Positions 44,560-55,074 of a stretch of 64,000 nucleotides of DNA are shown one piece after another (within the stretch, counting starts at the first letter, position 1; every line of letters starts with the position of its first letter). A model generated the notes under the pieces. The model made no database searches. It saw nothing but the letters and a program-made list of their open reading frames with translations, and was not told where the DNA came from. The translations under genes and the position numbers were made by a program. The stretch is from assembly GCA_902561765.1 (NCBI GenBank), contig CACEQR010000004.1, forward strand, positions 49,691 to 113,690, read 5' to 3'. The DNA is from an uncultured Pelagibacteraceae bacterium. GTDB lineage: Bacteria > Pseudomonadota > Alphaproteobacteria > Pelagibacterales > Pelagibacteraceae.

Positions 44560-45634
44560 TTAACCTTATTGAAACAAAAGCACATATCAAAAATATTATA
44601 ACATGAGGTAACCAAATAGATACAGCAACAGGCAATGTTTCATTTTTTCCAAATAGTATTGAGAAATAATTGATATAATAAAAAACTACTGAAACCAATA
44701 CACCAATCACAACTAAAAAAAACCTAGATCTAATATAATTAAACTTAAACATCAGTAGAGCACCAATTATAGTAGTTAACATTAGGTATAATGGTAAGCT
44801 ATATATTTTATTTATATGTAATTTTACTTCTGTTGCTGAATAACCTATAGATTTATAATTTTCTTTTAATTTATTTAGCTGAAATATATTTAATGAATTT
44901 AAATTTGAGTATAAATTTGAAATAATTTTTGCATTAAATGTTGATAAGTAGTTTAATTTTTCTTTATATTCTGTTTGTTTTTCCTCAGAGTAAATTTTAA
45001 CATCATTTAAAACCCATAATTTTTTATTAATTTTTGCTCTGTCAGCAACTGTTGTATTTATTAAATTATAATTTTGATCTAATTCAGTAATTTTTATATT
45101 TTCTAAAATATTATTTCTAAAATTAGACGCATTTATAATAAATATATTATCGTCTTTTTCTTTTTTTTCTTTTATCCATAATCCATCCTCATTTACTACA
45201 GCCAGGTGATCACCCTTCTTTGAATATTGATATTTGATATCAAGATATAAACTTTTTAAATTAGCTGAGAAAGAATAAAAGACAATAATTAGTATTATTC
45301 CGAGTATTAAAGATACAAAAGAAATTATTGAAGTTATTTTTAAATTATTAACCCCATGACTTCTTAGTAATTCAATTTCATCCTTCTCAAACAAATTAAT
45401 AAAAAAAAACATAACACCCAACAAAAAAATAAATGGTAAAATTTCAAAAACTATTGAAGGAATATTTAAAATTGTTAAAATTATTGGAAAATATATACCA
45501 CTCTCTTTATTTTCAAAAAATTTTATTTCCTCAAAGATATTTAAAAAAAAACTTAAAAAAATAAACACAACGATTACTGTTAATAAGTTTTTTAAAAATA
45601 AAGTTGTGAGATAATAGTGATATTTTTTCATCAT
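44549..45634 (-). CDS. lptG: LPS export ABC transporter permease LptG
   Basis: One of two permeases that extract LPS from the inner membrane, 361 aa. It has six helices, three at each end, around a periplasmic beta-jellyroll. Family motifs include FEILPFIFLLGVMFFF near residue 60-75 and NELIEIELLRSHGV-like coupling helix (KDEIELLRSHGVNNLKI). Order lptF-lptG-lptD matches other alphaproteobacteria. It overlaps lptF by 4 bases. Confidence 0.92.
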   Translation of the reverse strand: MMKKYHYYLTTLFLKNLLTVIVVFIFLSFFLNIFEEIKFFENKESGIYFPIILTILNIPSIVFEILPFIFLLGVMFFFINLFEKDEIELLRSHGVNNLKITSIISFVSLILGIILIIVFYSFSANLKSLYLDIKYQYSKKGDHLAVVNEDGLWIKEKKEKDDNIFIINASNFRNNILENIKITELDQNYNLINTTVADRAKINKKLWVLNDVKIYSEEKQTEYKEKLNYLSTFNAKIISNLYSNLNSLNIFQLNKLKENYKSIGYSATEVKLHINKIYSLPLYLMLTTIIGALLMFKFNYIRSRFFLVVIGVLVSVVFYYINYFSILFGKNETLPVAVSIWLPHVIIFLICAFVSIRLNEN

Positions 45635-46782
45635 AATAAATTTAATCTAAATTTTGATATCATAGATAATAAAAGATAAAAAAATAATACTAAAAAAATT
45701 GGCAAAAATAATATTACATAAGCCATATCTATAGATATTAAAAAAAACTTTAAACTTATCTGAGATAAGATTATTACAAAAGTACCAGTCAAAAAAATAT
45801 TAAGTTTATGAAATTTCATCAAATATTTTGCTTTGGGTTCAAGAATTAAACTTGCGCCTATCAGAGATATAATAAGAGTATAAAAAGGTAAAACTAATCT
45901 TTTATAAAGCTCTTCACTTATTGTGCTGATCCTACGACCTTCACAATTATCTTTCTCATCTTTACTTTTTAAAATTCGATTTTTATCTATATTTTTATTT
46001 AAAAAAATTTTCTTTATACAATTAATTAATACGAAACTATCTAACTCTTGTATCTTAGGATGTGTTATAGTTTTTGTAGAAAAATTTGATAAATCGTAAT
46101 CTGTTTCCGCAAAATTTAATGTAAATAACTTTTTGTCATTTATATTTGTTATTCCACCATTAAAAAGTTTCAAAAAATAATTATTATTTTTTTTAAAAAT
46201 TATTCCACTTTCAGCAACGATTATTTTTGATTTTTTTTCGTCAATTATTTCATTTATATAAATTTTTTTTAATCGATCTCCTTTTTTATAATCTTCAACA
46301 AATATTGTAAGATTTTTAACAACATTAATAAATTTTTTTTCAGATATTAATTTAGGTAAAAAATCTATATTTGATTCCTTTAAATATATTCTTCCAAGAC
46401 TTTGAGATTTTGGAATCACTAGTAAATTTAAAAATAATTGTAAAACAAGAAATAAAATAGAGAACTTGAGAATAAAATTAATAAAATGTATTTTTTTTAT
46501 TCCATTACTCCAAAAAACTATAAGCTCATTTGAATTATTATATTTATTTACTACATAGAAAATAGATATAAAAAATACAAAAATTATAGTTTTGCTAAAT
46601 ATTTTCGGTAAATTTAATGATACATAGTAAAAGTAAACATTTAAACTGTGTCCATCATCTGAGACAAGATCTAAAAAGTTTACTGCTTGTATAATCCAAA
46701 CAATAAAAGTAATGCTAAAAGAGGATAATAAAAAAAAATTTACTATATCTAGTGAAAATTTACGAAATATTAATTTATTCAT
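45631..46782 (-). CDS. lptF: LPS export ABC transporter permease LptF
   Basis: The partner permease, 383 aa, with the same three-plus-three helix layout. The coupling region is NNSNELIVFWSNGIKKI and the C-terminal domain includes ELYKRLVLPFYTLIISLIGA with the conserved Arg-Leu/Pro helix. It heads the LPS unit and is divergent from pepA with a 54-base gap. The LptB ATPase gene is not in the window. Confidence 0.91.
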   Translation of the reverse strand: MNKLIFRKFSLDIVNFFLLSSFSITFIVWIIQAVNFLDLVSDDGHSLNVYFYYVSLNLPKIFSKTIIFVFFISIFYVVNKYNNSNELIVFWSNGIKKIHFINFILKFSILFLVLQLFLNLLVIPKSQSLGRIYLKESNIDFLPKLISEKKFINVVKNLTIFVEDYKKGDRLKKIYINEIIDEKKSKIIVAESGIIFKKNNNYFLKLFNGGITNINDKKLFTLNFAETDYDLSNFSTKTITHPKIQELDSFVLINCIKKIFLNKNIDKNRILKSKDEKDNCEGRRISTISEELYKRLVLPFYTLIISLIGASLILEPKAKYLMKFHKLNIFLTGTFVIILSQISLKFFLISIDMAYVILFLPIFLVLFFYLLLSMISKFRLNLL

Positions 46783-46836
46783 TGAAATTATTGTTTTAAT
46801 AAATATACAACATTATCTAATAAATTTTTCAAAAAA

Positions 46837-48273
46837 ATGAAGCTAAATTTAAATTTTATAACTAAAACAACAAGACTGGGTCAAGATAACGAGATAATAT
46901 TCTTCAAAAGTAAAAAACTTAAAAGCAAATATCTAAATATAATCAACGGTAATATATTTTCTAACAAATTGTTTTTAGAGAAGAACTTTGTAAAGAAAGA
47001 TTATAATGATAAAAGCTTTGTGCTAGTAAATTGTACTAAGTGTAAAGTTTCATTAGATTTTGAAAAAATAGGTTCAAATTTATACAAGTTTTTAAAAGAT
47101 AATAAGATAGAAAATTCATTCATAAGCGTAAACAGTAATAGTCTTACAAATATAGAATTAGAGAAAATTTTGCATGGAGCGCAGCTAAAATCCTATGATT
47201 TTAGTGTTTATAAATCAGATAAGAATAAAAGTTTTCAAACTAACTTGAATGTAGTTGGTAACAACATAAAGAAAACAAATTTTTTAAGAATTAAACTTAA
47301 AGCACTTTTAGATGGTGTTTTTCTCACTAGAGATTTAGTGTCTGAGCCTGGTAACATTTTACACCCAGATGAATATTCAAGGAGAATAGCTAAACTAAGA
47401 AAATATGGTTTAAAAGTGACCATCTTAGATCAAAAAAAATTAAAAAAACTTGGCTGTAATGCTTTGCTAGGAGTGGGCCAGGGAAGTGTTAGAGGTTCAT
47501 ATTTAGTTACTATGGAATGGAATGGTAGTAAAAATAAATCCAAACCTTTAGCATTTGTAGGAAAGGGTGTTTGTTTTGACACGGGAGGTATTTCATTGAA
47601 GCCAGCAAAATTTATGGAAGACATGACATATGATATGGCTGGATCAGCAACAGTAGTAGGGCTTATGAAAACTTTAGCATTAAGAAAATCCAAAATAAAT
47701 GCTGTTGGAGTTGTTGGGTTGGTTGAAAATATGCCTGGAGGAAATGCACAAAGACCTGGAGATATAGTAAAATCTTATAGTGGAAAAACTATTGAAGTTT
47801 TAAATACTGATGCTGAAGGAAGACTAGTTTTAGCAGATGCACTAACTTACACTGAACAAAAATTTAAACCAAGTCTGATTGTTGACTTAGCTACTTTAAC
47901 AGGTGCTATAATTGTTGCGCTTGGATCTGAGTATGCAGGTCTATGGTCAAATAATGATAAGTTATCAAAACAACTTTCTGAAGCAGGAGAACAAGTAGGA
48001 GAGAAACTCTGGAGAATGCCTTTGCATGAAAATTATAATAAATTAATGAATTCTAAAAATGCTGATATGCAAAATATAAATTATGTAGGTGGAGCTGGAT
48101 CTACAACTGCAGCACAATTTTTACAAAGATTTATAATCAACAAAACACCTTGGGCACATTTAGATATAGCTGGGATGGCTTTTTCTAAATATGCTGGAGC
48201 ACTAAATTCTGGTGGGGCGACTGGCTATGGAGTAAGACTTTTAAATAAATTTGTGGAGGAAAATTATGAGTAA
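46837..48273 (+). CDS. pepA: Leucyl (cytosol) aminopeptidase PepA
   Basis: A 478-aa M17-family exopeptidase. The metal-binding C-terminal domain shows VGKGVCFDTGGISLKPA, MTYDMAGSATVVG, and the family signature NTDAEGRLVLADALTY. Its N-terminal domain is divergent, as usual. It overlaps ndk by 8 bases. Confidence 0.95.
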   Translation: MKLNLNFITKTTRLGQDNEIIFFKSKKLKSKYLNIINGNIFSNKLFLEKNFVKKDYNDKSFVLVNCTKCKVSLDFEKIGSNLYKFLKDNKIENSFISVNSNSLTNIELEKILHGAQLKSYDFSVYKSDKNKSFQTNLNVVGNNIKKTNFLRIKLKALLDGVFLTRDLVSEPGNILHPDEYSRRIAKLRKYGLKVTILDQKKLKKLGCNALLGVGQGSVRGSYLVTMEWNGSKNKSKPLAFVGKGVCFDTGGISLKPAKFMEDMTYDMAGSATVVGLMKTLALRKSKINAVGVVGLVENMPGGNAQRPGDIVKSYSGKTIEVLNTDAEGRLVLADALTYTEQKFKPSLIVDLATLTGAIIVALGSEYAGLWSNNDKLSKQLSEAGEQVGEKLWRMPLHENYNKLMNSKNADMQNINYVGGAGSTTAAQFLQRFIINKTPWAHLDIAGMAFSKYAGALNSGGATGYGVRLLNKFVEENYE

Positions 48274-48676
48274 CATCGAGCAAACTTTATCAATAATTAA
48301 ACCAGATGCTGTGGAAAGAAATTTACAAGATCAAATCAAAAAAGAATTTAAAAATAATGGTTTTGAAATTGTAAAAGAAAAAAAATTACATATTTCTAAA
48401 GAGGAAGCTGAAAAATTTTACAAAGTTCATGAATCAAAACCGTTTTATAATGATTTATGCGCTTATTTATCGTCTGGACCAATTGTTGTAATGAGTCTTC
48501 AAAAAGATAATGCGGTATTAGAAAATAGAAAATTGATGGGAGCAACAAATCCACAAGAGGCAGAGGAAGGAACGCTTAGAAAAAAATTTGGAATTTCTAT
48601 TGATAAAAACTCAGTTCATGGTTCTGATAGTTTAGAAAACGCTAAGATAGAAATAGATTTTTTTTTTAAAGATTAG
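48266..48676 (+). CDS. ndk: Nucleoside diphosphate kinase
   Basis: Transfers gamma-phosphate between nucleotides; 136 aa. It starts MSNIEQTLSIIKPDAVERN and has the phospho-accepting H118 in NSVHGSDS. The ATG at 48266 is preferred because a strong GGAGGA ribosome binding site lies six bases before it; an upstream ATG at 48251 would add five residues not found in the family. It overlaps the pepA end by 8 bases and purN by 11 in a convergent junction. Confidence 0.96.
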   Translation: MSNIEQTLSIIKPDAVERNLQDQIKKEFKNNGFEIVKEKKLHISKEEAEKFYKVHESKPFYNDLCAYLSSGPIVVMSLQKDNAVLENRKLMGATNPQEAEEGTLRKKFGISIDKNSVHGSDSLENAKIEIDFFFKD

Positions 48677-49244
48677 TTAAAAATTTTACAATCGCTTTTG
48701 GATAAATTTCATGCTCAATTTTAAGCACTTTTTTTTCTAAGCTTTTCACAGTATCTTTTTTTAGTATTTTAATTTTTTTCTGTAAAATAATTTTACCCGA
48801 ATCTAATTTTTGGGTCACTTTATGCACGGAAGCACCTGAGAATTTATCTTTATTTTTAATAGCTCTAAGGTGAGTGTTGAGTCCTTTATATTTTGGTAAA
48901 AGAGAAGGGTGAATATTTAATATTGGATTAGCAAATTTTTTAATAAAATTTCCTGAGACTATTTTCATAAATCCAGCCAGACAAATCATATCTATATTAT
49001 ATTTTTTCATTAATTTTAGAGATTTTTTTTCAAAAATAGATCTATTTTTAAATTTGATAGCATAATTTTTAATCTTAAAACTATTTGCAATTTTTAATCC
49101 TTTAGCATTAGTATTATTTGAAATTACCAGCATAATTTTAACAAGAGAATTTTTTTTTTTTGAATAATTAATTAAAGATTTAAGATTACTACCTCTTCCG
49201 CTTATGAATACAGCAATATTTTTTTTACCAAGAGATTTTTCCAC
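48666..49244 (-). CDS. purN: Phosphoribosylglycinamide formyltransferase PurN
   Basis: Transfers a formyl group from 10-formyl-tetrahydrofolate in purine synthesis. The 192-aa protein has AVFISGRGSNLKSLI, VISNNTNAKGLKIA, and MICLAGFMKIVS. The catalytic set is NIHPSLLPKYKGLNTHLRAI (Asn, His) with Asp in VTQKLDSGKIILQ. It overlaps purM by 20 bases. Confidence 0.95.
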   Translation of the reverse strand: MEKSLGKKNIAVFISGRGSNLKSLINYSKKKNSLVKIMLVISNNTNAKGLKIANSFKIKNYAIKFKNRSIFEKKSLKLMKKYNIDMICLAGFMKIVSGNFIKKFANPILNIHPSLLPKYKGLNTHLRAIKNKDKFSGASVHKVTQKLDSGKIILQKKIKILKKDTVKSLEKKVLKIEHEIYPKAIVKFLTNL

Positions 49245-50247
49245 TTAATTTTACTTTTTTCGAGCCTTTCGTAACTTTACCAATAATATATGGTTTATAT
49301 TCTTTCTTAAAATATTTACAAATTAGTTTAAAATTTTTTGGATTAGCTATTAAACAAAAGCCGACTCCACAATTAAATGTCTTTAGCATTTCCTTTTCAC
49401 TTACACCCATATTATTTAACCATTTAAAAATTTTCAAGGTTTTGATGTTATTGAGATTTATTTCTACACTTAAATGTTTTGGAATAACTCTTTGAACGTT
49501 GTCAACTAAACCTCCTCCTGTAATATTTGCACATCCATTAACTAAATTTTTATTATTAATTAAAGATAATTCTTTAACATAAATCTTAGTTGGTCTAATT
49601 AATTCTTTTTTAAGAAATTTATTATTTTTGAAATTAATTTTTTTTTTATTTAAAATGTATCTCACTAAAGAATAACCATTTGAGTGAAGTCCATTAGAAG
49701 GTATAGCCAAAACAAGGTCATTTTTTTTTATTTTTTTATTTAAAATTTTCTTCTTATCTACAAGTCCTACAGCAAAACCTGCTATATCAAATTTCCCTTT
49801 AGTATATGTTCCTGGCATTTCTGCAGTTTCGCCACCCACTAATTTACAATCTGCAATTTTGCATCCTTTTATAATACCTCTAACTAAATTTTTTAATTTG
49901 TTTAAATTTATCTTGCTTATCGAGATATAATCTAAAAATAAATATGGCTTAGCTCCTTGAACGATTAAATCATTCACACACATAGCGACAAGATCTATTC
50001 CAATTGTATCAAATTTAGCAAGATCGTTTGCGATCTCAATTTTTGTTCCAACACCATCGGTACTAGTTACAATGTGAGGATCATTCATTTTTCTAGGTAT
50101 TTTTGATATTGCTCCAAAACCCCCAATATTCTTAAAATCACCACTTTTGCTTGATTTTCTGGTTAATGAACTTATGAACTTAACAAAATTATCTGCTTTA
50201 GAAATATTAACGCCACTCTTACTGTATGTTAACTTATTTGATGTCAT
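49225..50247 (-). CDS. purM: Phosphoribosylformylglycinamidine cyclo-ligase PurM
   Basis: AIR synthetase, 340 aa. It begins TYSKSGVNISKADNFVKFIS, has VTSTDGVGTKIEIA for ATP and metal, LVAMCVNDLIVQGAKPYLFL, LVGGETAEMPGTY and ANITGGGLVDNVQRVIP. It lies upstream of purN and is divergent with a short overlap from the DUF2066 gene, the same purM-hdaA neighbourhood seen in alphaproteobacteria. Confidence 0.95.
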   Translation of the reverse strand: MTSNKLTYSKSGVNISKADNFVKFISSLTRKSSKSGDFKNIGGFGAISKIPRKMNDPHIVTSTDGVGTKIEIANDLAKFDTIGIDLVAMCVNDLIVQGAKPYLFLDYISISKINLNKLKNLVRGIIKGCKIADCKLVGGETAEMPGTYTKGKFDIAGFAVGLVDKKKILNKKIKKNDLVLAIPSNGLHSNGYSLVRYILNKKKINFKNNKFLKKELIRPTKIYVKELSLINNKNLVNGCANITGGGLVDNVQRVIPKHLSVEINLNNIKTLKIFKWLNNMGVSEKEMLKTFNCGVGFCLIANPKNFKLICKYFKKEYKPYIIGKVTKGSKKVKLSGKISW

Positions 50248-51335
50248 ATAAAAAAATTGATTTTTTTTTTAAAAAAAAAATACAAAATTACTTATATATA
50301 TTTTTTATATTTTTAACCTGTAATTTAATAGAGTTTTCCACAAACAAAGCTTTTTCTAAAACTTTTGTAATTTCAAATATAGAAGTTGAGGAAAAATATA
50401 ATCTAAATTTTAATAAACTTAATGTTATAGATAGAGGCTTTAAAAAAGCGTTTCAAGACCTATCAAGAATGATTCTTGAAAGAAAAGATCTCGAAAAAAC
50501 TAGCAATACTTCAATAGATGATATTAAAAAACTAATTGATAATTTTTCAATACTAGATGAAAAATTCATAAGTAATAAGTATAAAAGTATTATGGAAGTG
50601 CAATTTAATAGAAGAAAATTAATTCAATTCTTAAATTCTAAAAATATTATATCTTCATTACCTAAAAATATAGAAGTATTCTTTTTACCAGTTATAGTTG
50701 ATTTGCAATCAAATAGTTTTAATTATTTAAATGATAATACTTTTGTAAAACATTGGGAAGATATAGAAAAAAATTATTTCCAAATTAAATATATTTTACC
50801 AAATGAAGATGTAGAAGATTACTTTACTATTAAAAATAATTTTAAAAATATTGAAAATTATAATTTTAAAGAAATCATAAAAAAATATAATTTAGACAAT
50901 TATATCGTAATGATAATTTTTAAAAAAAATGAAACGATTAAACTATATTCAAAAATTCAGTTTGAAGATAAATTCATTGTGATAAATGAAAACTTTAATG
51001 ATAAAAATATAGAAAATAAGTCAGATTTATATTCATTAATTCTAAATATAAAAAATATATATGAGGATAACTGGAAAACTTTAAATAAAATAAGTTCATC
51101 AACATCTGTCCCAATTCGTTTATCTGTTGAAGCCAATAATATTGAAAAATCAATTAAATTAGAAAATATTCTAAACAGTTTAGATTTTGTAAATGGATAT
51201 AAAATTGAGAAATTTGATAGTAGTGAGGTTGTATACAAAATTAATTACTTAAGTAATCCAAAAAGATTTTTAAAAGATGTTGTATCTTACGATATAATTA
51301 TTGATACTACTTCAACTAATTGGAAAATAAAATGA
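50241..51335 (+). CDS. DUF2066-like secreted protein
   Basis: A 364-aa protein with an N-terminal signal or anchor helix (NYLYIFFIFLTCNLIEF). It has the DUF2066-like start SNIEVEEKYNLNFNKLNVID with RGFKKAFQDLSRMIL. The rest has alternating strands and no recognised catalytic motif. It starts inside the divergent purM start: ATG at 50241 (used here) or 50226. It shares an ATGA overlap with hdaA, so it is likely co-transcribed. The role is unknown; it probably acts in the periplasm. Confidence 0.7.
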   Translation: MSYKKIDFFFKKKIQNYLYIFFIFLTCNLIEFSTNKAFSKTFVISNIEVEEKYNLNFNKLNVIDRGFKKAFQDLSRMILERKDLEKTSNTSIDDIKKLIDNFSILDEKFISNKYKSIMEVQFNRRKLIQFLNSKNIISSLPKNIEVFFLPVIVDLQSNSFNYLNDNTFVKHWEDIEKNYFQIKYILPNEDVEDYFTIKNNFKNIENYNFKEIIKKYNLDNYIVMIIFKKNETIKLYSKIQFEDKFIVINENFNDKNIENKSDLYSLILNIKNIYEDNWKTLNKISSSTSVPIRLSVEANNIEKSIKLENILNSLDFVNGYKIEKFDSSEVVYKINYLSNPKRFLKDVVSYDIIIDTTSTNWKIK

Positions 51336-51988
51336 GTGAGCTAAATCAATTATTATTAGAGCTTGATTATAAAAGTAATTTTAATGAGCATGATTTTTAT
51401 TTATCAAAAAGTAATTCAAATGCATTTAATTTAATTAATAAATGGCCTAGTTGGGAAAAAAAAATATTAAATATATCGGGAGAAAAATTTTCTGGAAAAA
51501 CCCATTTGGCAAATATTTTTAAATTAAAATCTAAAGCATTTTTAATTAATGGTGATAGTATAAATAATTCTGTATTTAAGATTCTGAAATTACATGAATG
51601 TATAATAATAGATGATTTTGAAAAATGTAAAAAAGAACAAATTCTTTACTCAATTTTTAATTTAATAGACCAAGATAATAAGTATTTATTGATTAATTCT
51701 ATCAAACCAATAAATAAGATTGTTTTTAATTTGCCAGACTTAGCATCAAGATCAAAAAATTGTCTTCATGCAGAAATAGAAAATCCAGATGATGAATTAC
51801 TTTTTGCTATAATATTAAAGAATTTTTCTGATCGTCAGATTAAAATCGAAAAAAAAATTATAGATTTCATAATTAATCGAATTGATAGATCTTATAGTAA
51901 AATTGATGAATTTATATATAAGATTGACGAATTAAGTTTAAAAAAAAAAAAACCAATTAATTTTAAAACAATAAAAGAGATTTTGTAA
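51332..51988 (+). CDS. hdaA: DnaA-related regulator HdaA/Hda
   Basis: A 218-aa truncated DnaA-type AAA+ protein without the DNA-binding domain. It has the P-loop [23 protein letters not shown] (Walker B), [20 protein letters not shown] (sensor 1/box VII-like) and a C-terminal lid. Hda with the beta clamp stimulates ATP hydrolysis by DnaA to limit re-initiation. ATG at 51332 overlaps the upstream stop (ATGA) and is chosen over TTG at 51320. It precedes aspS. Confidence 0.88.
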   Translation: MSELNQLLLELDYKSNFNEHDFYLSKSNSNAFNLINKWPSWEKKILNISGEKFSGKTHLANIFKLKSKAFLINGDSINNSVFKILKLHECIIIDDFEKCKKEQILYSIFNLIDQDNKYLLINSIKPINKIVFNLPDLASRSKNCLHAEIENPDDELLFAIILKNFSDRQIKIEKKIIDFIINRIDRSYSKIDEFIYKIDELSLKKKKPINFKTIKEIL

Positions 51989-51989
51989 A

Positions 51990-53774
51990 TTGAAAAAATA
52001 TAGAACCCATACTTGTGGAGAGTTAAATAAATCTCATAAAGGAAAAGTAGTCTCTCTATCAGGATGGATTAATAAGAAAAGAGATCATGGAAATCTTTTA
52101 TTTGTAGATTTAAGAGATAATTACGGAATAACTCAATGTGTTATTGAGAAAAGTAACTCAATATTTAAAGAAATTGAAAAATGTTCTTTGGAGACTGTGA
52201 TTAAAATATCAGGCTCAGTTATTGAAAGGTCATCTGAAACAATCAATAAAAATATTTCTACTGGTGAAGTAGAAATTAAAATTAACGAAATAGATATTTT
52301 GGGGAAAACTAAAGAATTACCAATGCCTGTCTTTTCAGATCAAGAATATGCAGAGGAAATAAGATTAAAATATAGATTTTTAGATTTAAGAAGAAAAAAA
52401 ATACACGAAAATATTATTTTAAGATCCAAGGTAATTTCGTTTATAAGAAATGAGATGCAAAAACTTGGATTTTTAGAATTTCAAACTCCCATATTAACAT
52501 CATCGAGTCCAGAAGGGGCTAGAGATTTTCTTGTTCCAAGTAGATTAAATCCAGGAAAATTTTATGCACTACCGCAAGCCCCACAACAATTTAAACAGCT
52601 TATAATGGTTTCAGGTTTTGACAAATATTTTCAAATAGCACCATGTTTTAGAGATGAAGATGCAAGAGCTGATAGAAGTCCTGGTGAATTTTATCAATTA
52701 GATATGGAAATGTCATTTGTAGAGCAGGAAGATGTCTTTGAGGTAATTGAAACTTTATTCTTAAAACTATTTAAAAAATTTAGTAAGAAAAAAATTCTTC
52801 ATGAAAAGTTTCCAAGAATTACTTATGAAGATGCAATGTTAAAGTATGGATCTGATAAACCAGATTTAAGAAATCCTTTAGAAATTTATGATTTAACAAA
52901 TATTTTTGATAGAGAAGATGTAACATTTGATATTTTCAAAAAATTAGTGAAAAGCGGTTCAATTGTAAGATCTATAGTTACAAAAAATACAAAAGATAAA
53001 CCAAGAAGTTTTTTCGACGGAATTGACAAATGGGCTAAAGAAGAGGGTACATCTGGACTTGCTTACTTTACATTAGAAAAAGGAGATAAAATCAGTGCCA
53101 AAGGACCTATTGGAAAATTCTTTTCAGAAAGTTCGTTAATAGAAATAATGAAAAAAACTTCAGCTAACATTGGTGATACAGTATTTCTTTCTTGTGGAAA
53201 AAAAAATGATGTGGAAAAGATATTAAGCACTGCAAGAAATAAAATAGCAGAGGATTTAAATTTAATTGATAATGAAACATATTCATTTTGTTGGATTGTT
53301 GATTATCCCATGTATGAAATTGATGAAACAACAAAAAAAATAAAATTTAGCCACAATCCATTTTCTATGCCACAGGGTGATATAAAAAATTTGGACTTAT
53401 CAAACCCTTTAAATGTAAAAGCTTATCAATATGATATTGTTTGTAATGGAATTGAATTATCATCGGGTGCTATTAGAAACCATGTTCCTGACCTAATGTA
53501 TAAATTATTTGAAATTGCAGGCTATTCAAAAAATGATGTTAATACTAAATTTAGTGGAATGATAAATGCTTTGAGTTATGGAGCCCCGCCTCATGGAGGT
53601 ATTGCACCAGGAATTGACAGAATTGTTATGCTCTTAGCAAATGAAAAAAATATTAGAGAAGTCACAATGTTTCCTATGAACCAAAATGCACAGGATTTAA
53701 TGATGAATGCTCCATCCGCAGTTTCTGATGAACAATTAAAAGAGCTTAATTTATTAACTAAAAAGAAAAGTTAA
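51990..53774 (+). CDS. aspS: Aspartyl-tRNA synthetase
   Basis: A class II synthetase of 594 aa. The anticodon-binding OB fold begins [20 protein letters not shown]. Motif 2 contains [20 protein letters not shown] and motif 3 is [14 protein letters not shown]. The bacterial GAD insert domain (SAKGPIGKF) is present. The start is TTG at 51990, one base after hdaA; no ATG fits. SAR11-type genomes commonly use one enzyme for Asp and Asn charging, but that needs gatCAB, which is not here. Confidence 0.95.
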   Translation: MKKYRTHTCGELNKSHKGKVVSLSGWINKKRDHGNLLFVDLRDNYGITQCVIEKSNSIFKEIEKCSLETVIKISGSVIERSSETINKNISTGEVEIKINEIDILGKTKELPMPVFSDQEYAEEIRLKYRFLDLRRKKIHENIILRSKVISFIRNEMQKLGFLEFQTPILTSSSPEGARDFLVPSRLNPGKFYALPQAPQQFKQLIMVSGFDKYFQIAPCFRDEDARADRSPGEFYQLDMEMSFVEQEDVFEVIETLFLKLFKKFSKKKILHEKFPRITYEDAMLKYGSDKPDLRNPLEIYDLTNIFDREDVTFDIFKKLVKSGSIVRSIVTKNTKDKPRSFFDGIDKWAKEEGTSGLAYFTLEKGDKISAKGPIGKFFSESSLIEIMKKTSANIGDTVFLSCGKKNDVEKILSTARNKIAEDLNLIDNETYSFCWIVDYPMYEIDETTKKIKFSHNPFSMPQGDIKNLDLSNPLNVKAYQYDIVCNGIELSSGAIRNHVPDLMYKLFEIAGYSKNDVNTKFSGMINALSYGAPPHGGIAPGIDRIVMLLANEKNIREVTMFPMNQNAQDLMMNAPSAVSDEQLKELNLLTKKKS

Positions 53775-54599
53775 TTATTTTTTTCCTTTAAGATCTAATC
53801 TTATATCTGATAAATCAACAAATTTTTTTTTATAATTACTTCTAACAAAGCCTTTACTAGTAATATCTTTTACTAATTTTAAGAATTGAGTTTTGTCTTC
53901 ATTATTTTCATCCGAAGCGGTTTCATCAGGAATATCTGACCCACCTATTGATGGTGTATGAGCTAAGTCTTCTCTATTTAAATAAGATATGGCTAATTCT
54001 CTAAATATATAATCTAAAATTGAAGTTGCACTTAGTATTCTGTCATTTCCAAATACTTTTCCTGAAGGTTCAAATTTAGTATCCACAAATGCATTTACAA
54101 ATTCATCTAAAGGAACTCCATATTGTAGTCCAAGAGAAACTGCTATTGCAAAGTTATTCATGGTAGCTTTTACTAACTCTCCTTCTTTGCTAGTATCTAT
54201 AAATATTTCACCTATTTTTCCATCCTCATACTCACCTGTATGAAGATATACTTTATGATCTCCAATCGATGCTTTTTGAATGTATCCTTTTCTTCTATCA
54301 GGCATACTAAATCTCTTACCACTATTATCTTTTATATTTTTTGATAAAATTTCTTGATTTATTTTTAGACTATTTTTTTCTTCAGGTTTTGAAAGCTTAG
54401 TTTCAACAACATTTATCTTGTTTTTATCAATTTTTTCTAAATTTTTGGTTTTTCTGTTATCTAATTTCACATCTAGTATTTCAAATTTACCGTCTTCTCT
54501 TTTCTCTATATTTTGTATATTTTTCTCGTTAATATCATCTAGGTAATGACTAACTTTAAAACTACACGTATAATATGTTTCAACCAAAAATTTTGCCAT
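53775..54599 (-). CDS. Stand-alone NrdJ C-terminal (TSCPD-type) domain protein
   Basis: A 274-aa protein matching the C-terminal region of class II ribonucleotide reductase Nrd[61 protein letters not shown] and [20 protein letters not shown] align well by eye. The catalytic barrel and radical-site cysteines are absent. The N-terminal 50 residues ([12 protein letters not shown]...) appear to be an added module. It may be the partner of a split reductase or a regulator. It is convergent with aspS, one base apart. Confidence 0.78.
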   Translation of the reverse strand: MAKFLVETYYTCSFKVSHYLDDINEKNIQNIEKREDGKFEILDVKLDNRKTKNLEKIDKNKINVVETKLSKPEEKNSLKINQEILSKNIKDNSGKRFSMPDRRKGYIQKASIGDHKVYLHTGEYEDGKIGEIFIDTSKEGELVKATMNNFAIAVSLGLQYGVPLDEFVNAFVDTKFEPSGKVFGNDRILSATSILDYIFRELAISYLNREDLAHTPSIGGSDIPDETASDENNEDKTQFLKLVKDITSKGFVRSNYKKKFVDLSDIRLDLKGKK

Positions 54600-54714
54600 T
54601 TAATTTCCTTATTAATTTATAAAATTGAATCTTAAAGATTTTAAGTATATAGAAATTTAAAATTTTAGTCTAATTTAATTTTTACAATTTAAAATTGAAA
54701 AAAAATAAAATTAT

Positions 54715-55074
54715 ATGTTGACAATAATAAAACAAATTTTCACATGGTGGAATCACCAAACTTTTGGAACGAGATTACAAATATTTTTTTCTGGAAAATT
54801 AGTTGGTACCGATAAAAATGGTAACAAATATTATGAAAGTAAATCTGGAAGGCGATGGGTAGTTTACAATGGAGAAGTTGAAGCATCAAAAATTCCTAAT
54901 GAGTGGTACTCCTGGATGCATAATATGAATAATAAAATACAAAATAACCACGACCTTAAAAAATATGATTGGCAGAAAGAACATTTGCCCAATCAAACAG
55001 GATCAAATAAGTCTTACCATCCAAAAAAATATAATAATGCTATCAAAAAAAAATATAAAAGCTGGAAAAGTTAA
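54715..55074 (+). CDS. NDUFA12-like subunit of NADH:ubiquinone oxidoreductase (complex I)
   Basis: A 119-aa homologue of mitochondrial complex I subunit NDUFA12 (B17.2). Key parts are FTWWNHQTFGTRLQIFFSGK, LVGTDKNGNKYYE, RRWVVYNGEVEASKIPNEWY and DWQKEHLPNQTGS. It supports the alphaproteobacterial assignment, because this accessory subunit is shared by that class and mitochondria. The DUF2155 gene starts inside its 3' end. Confidence 0.93.
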   Translation: MLTIIKQIFTWWNHQTFGTRLQIFFSGKLVGTDKNGNKYYESKSGRRWVVYNGEVEASKIPNEWYSWMHNMNNKIQNNHDLKKYDWQKEHLPNQTGSNKSYHPKKYNNAIKKKYKSWKS

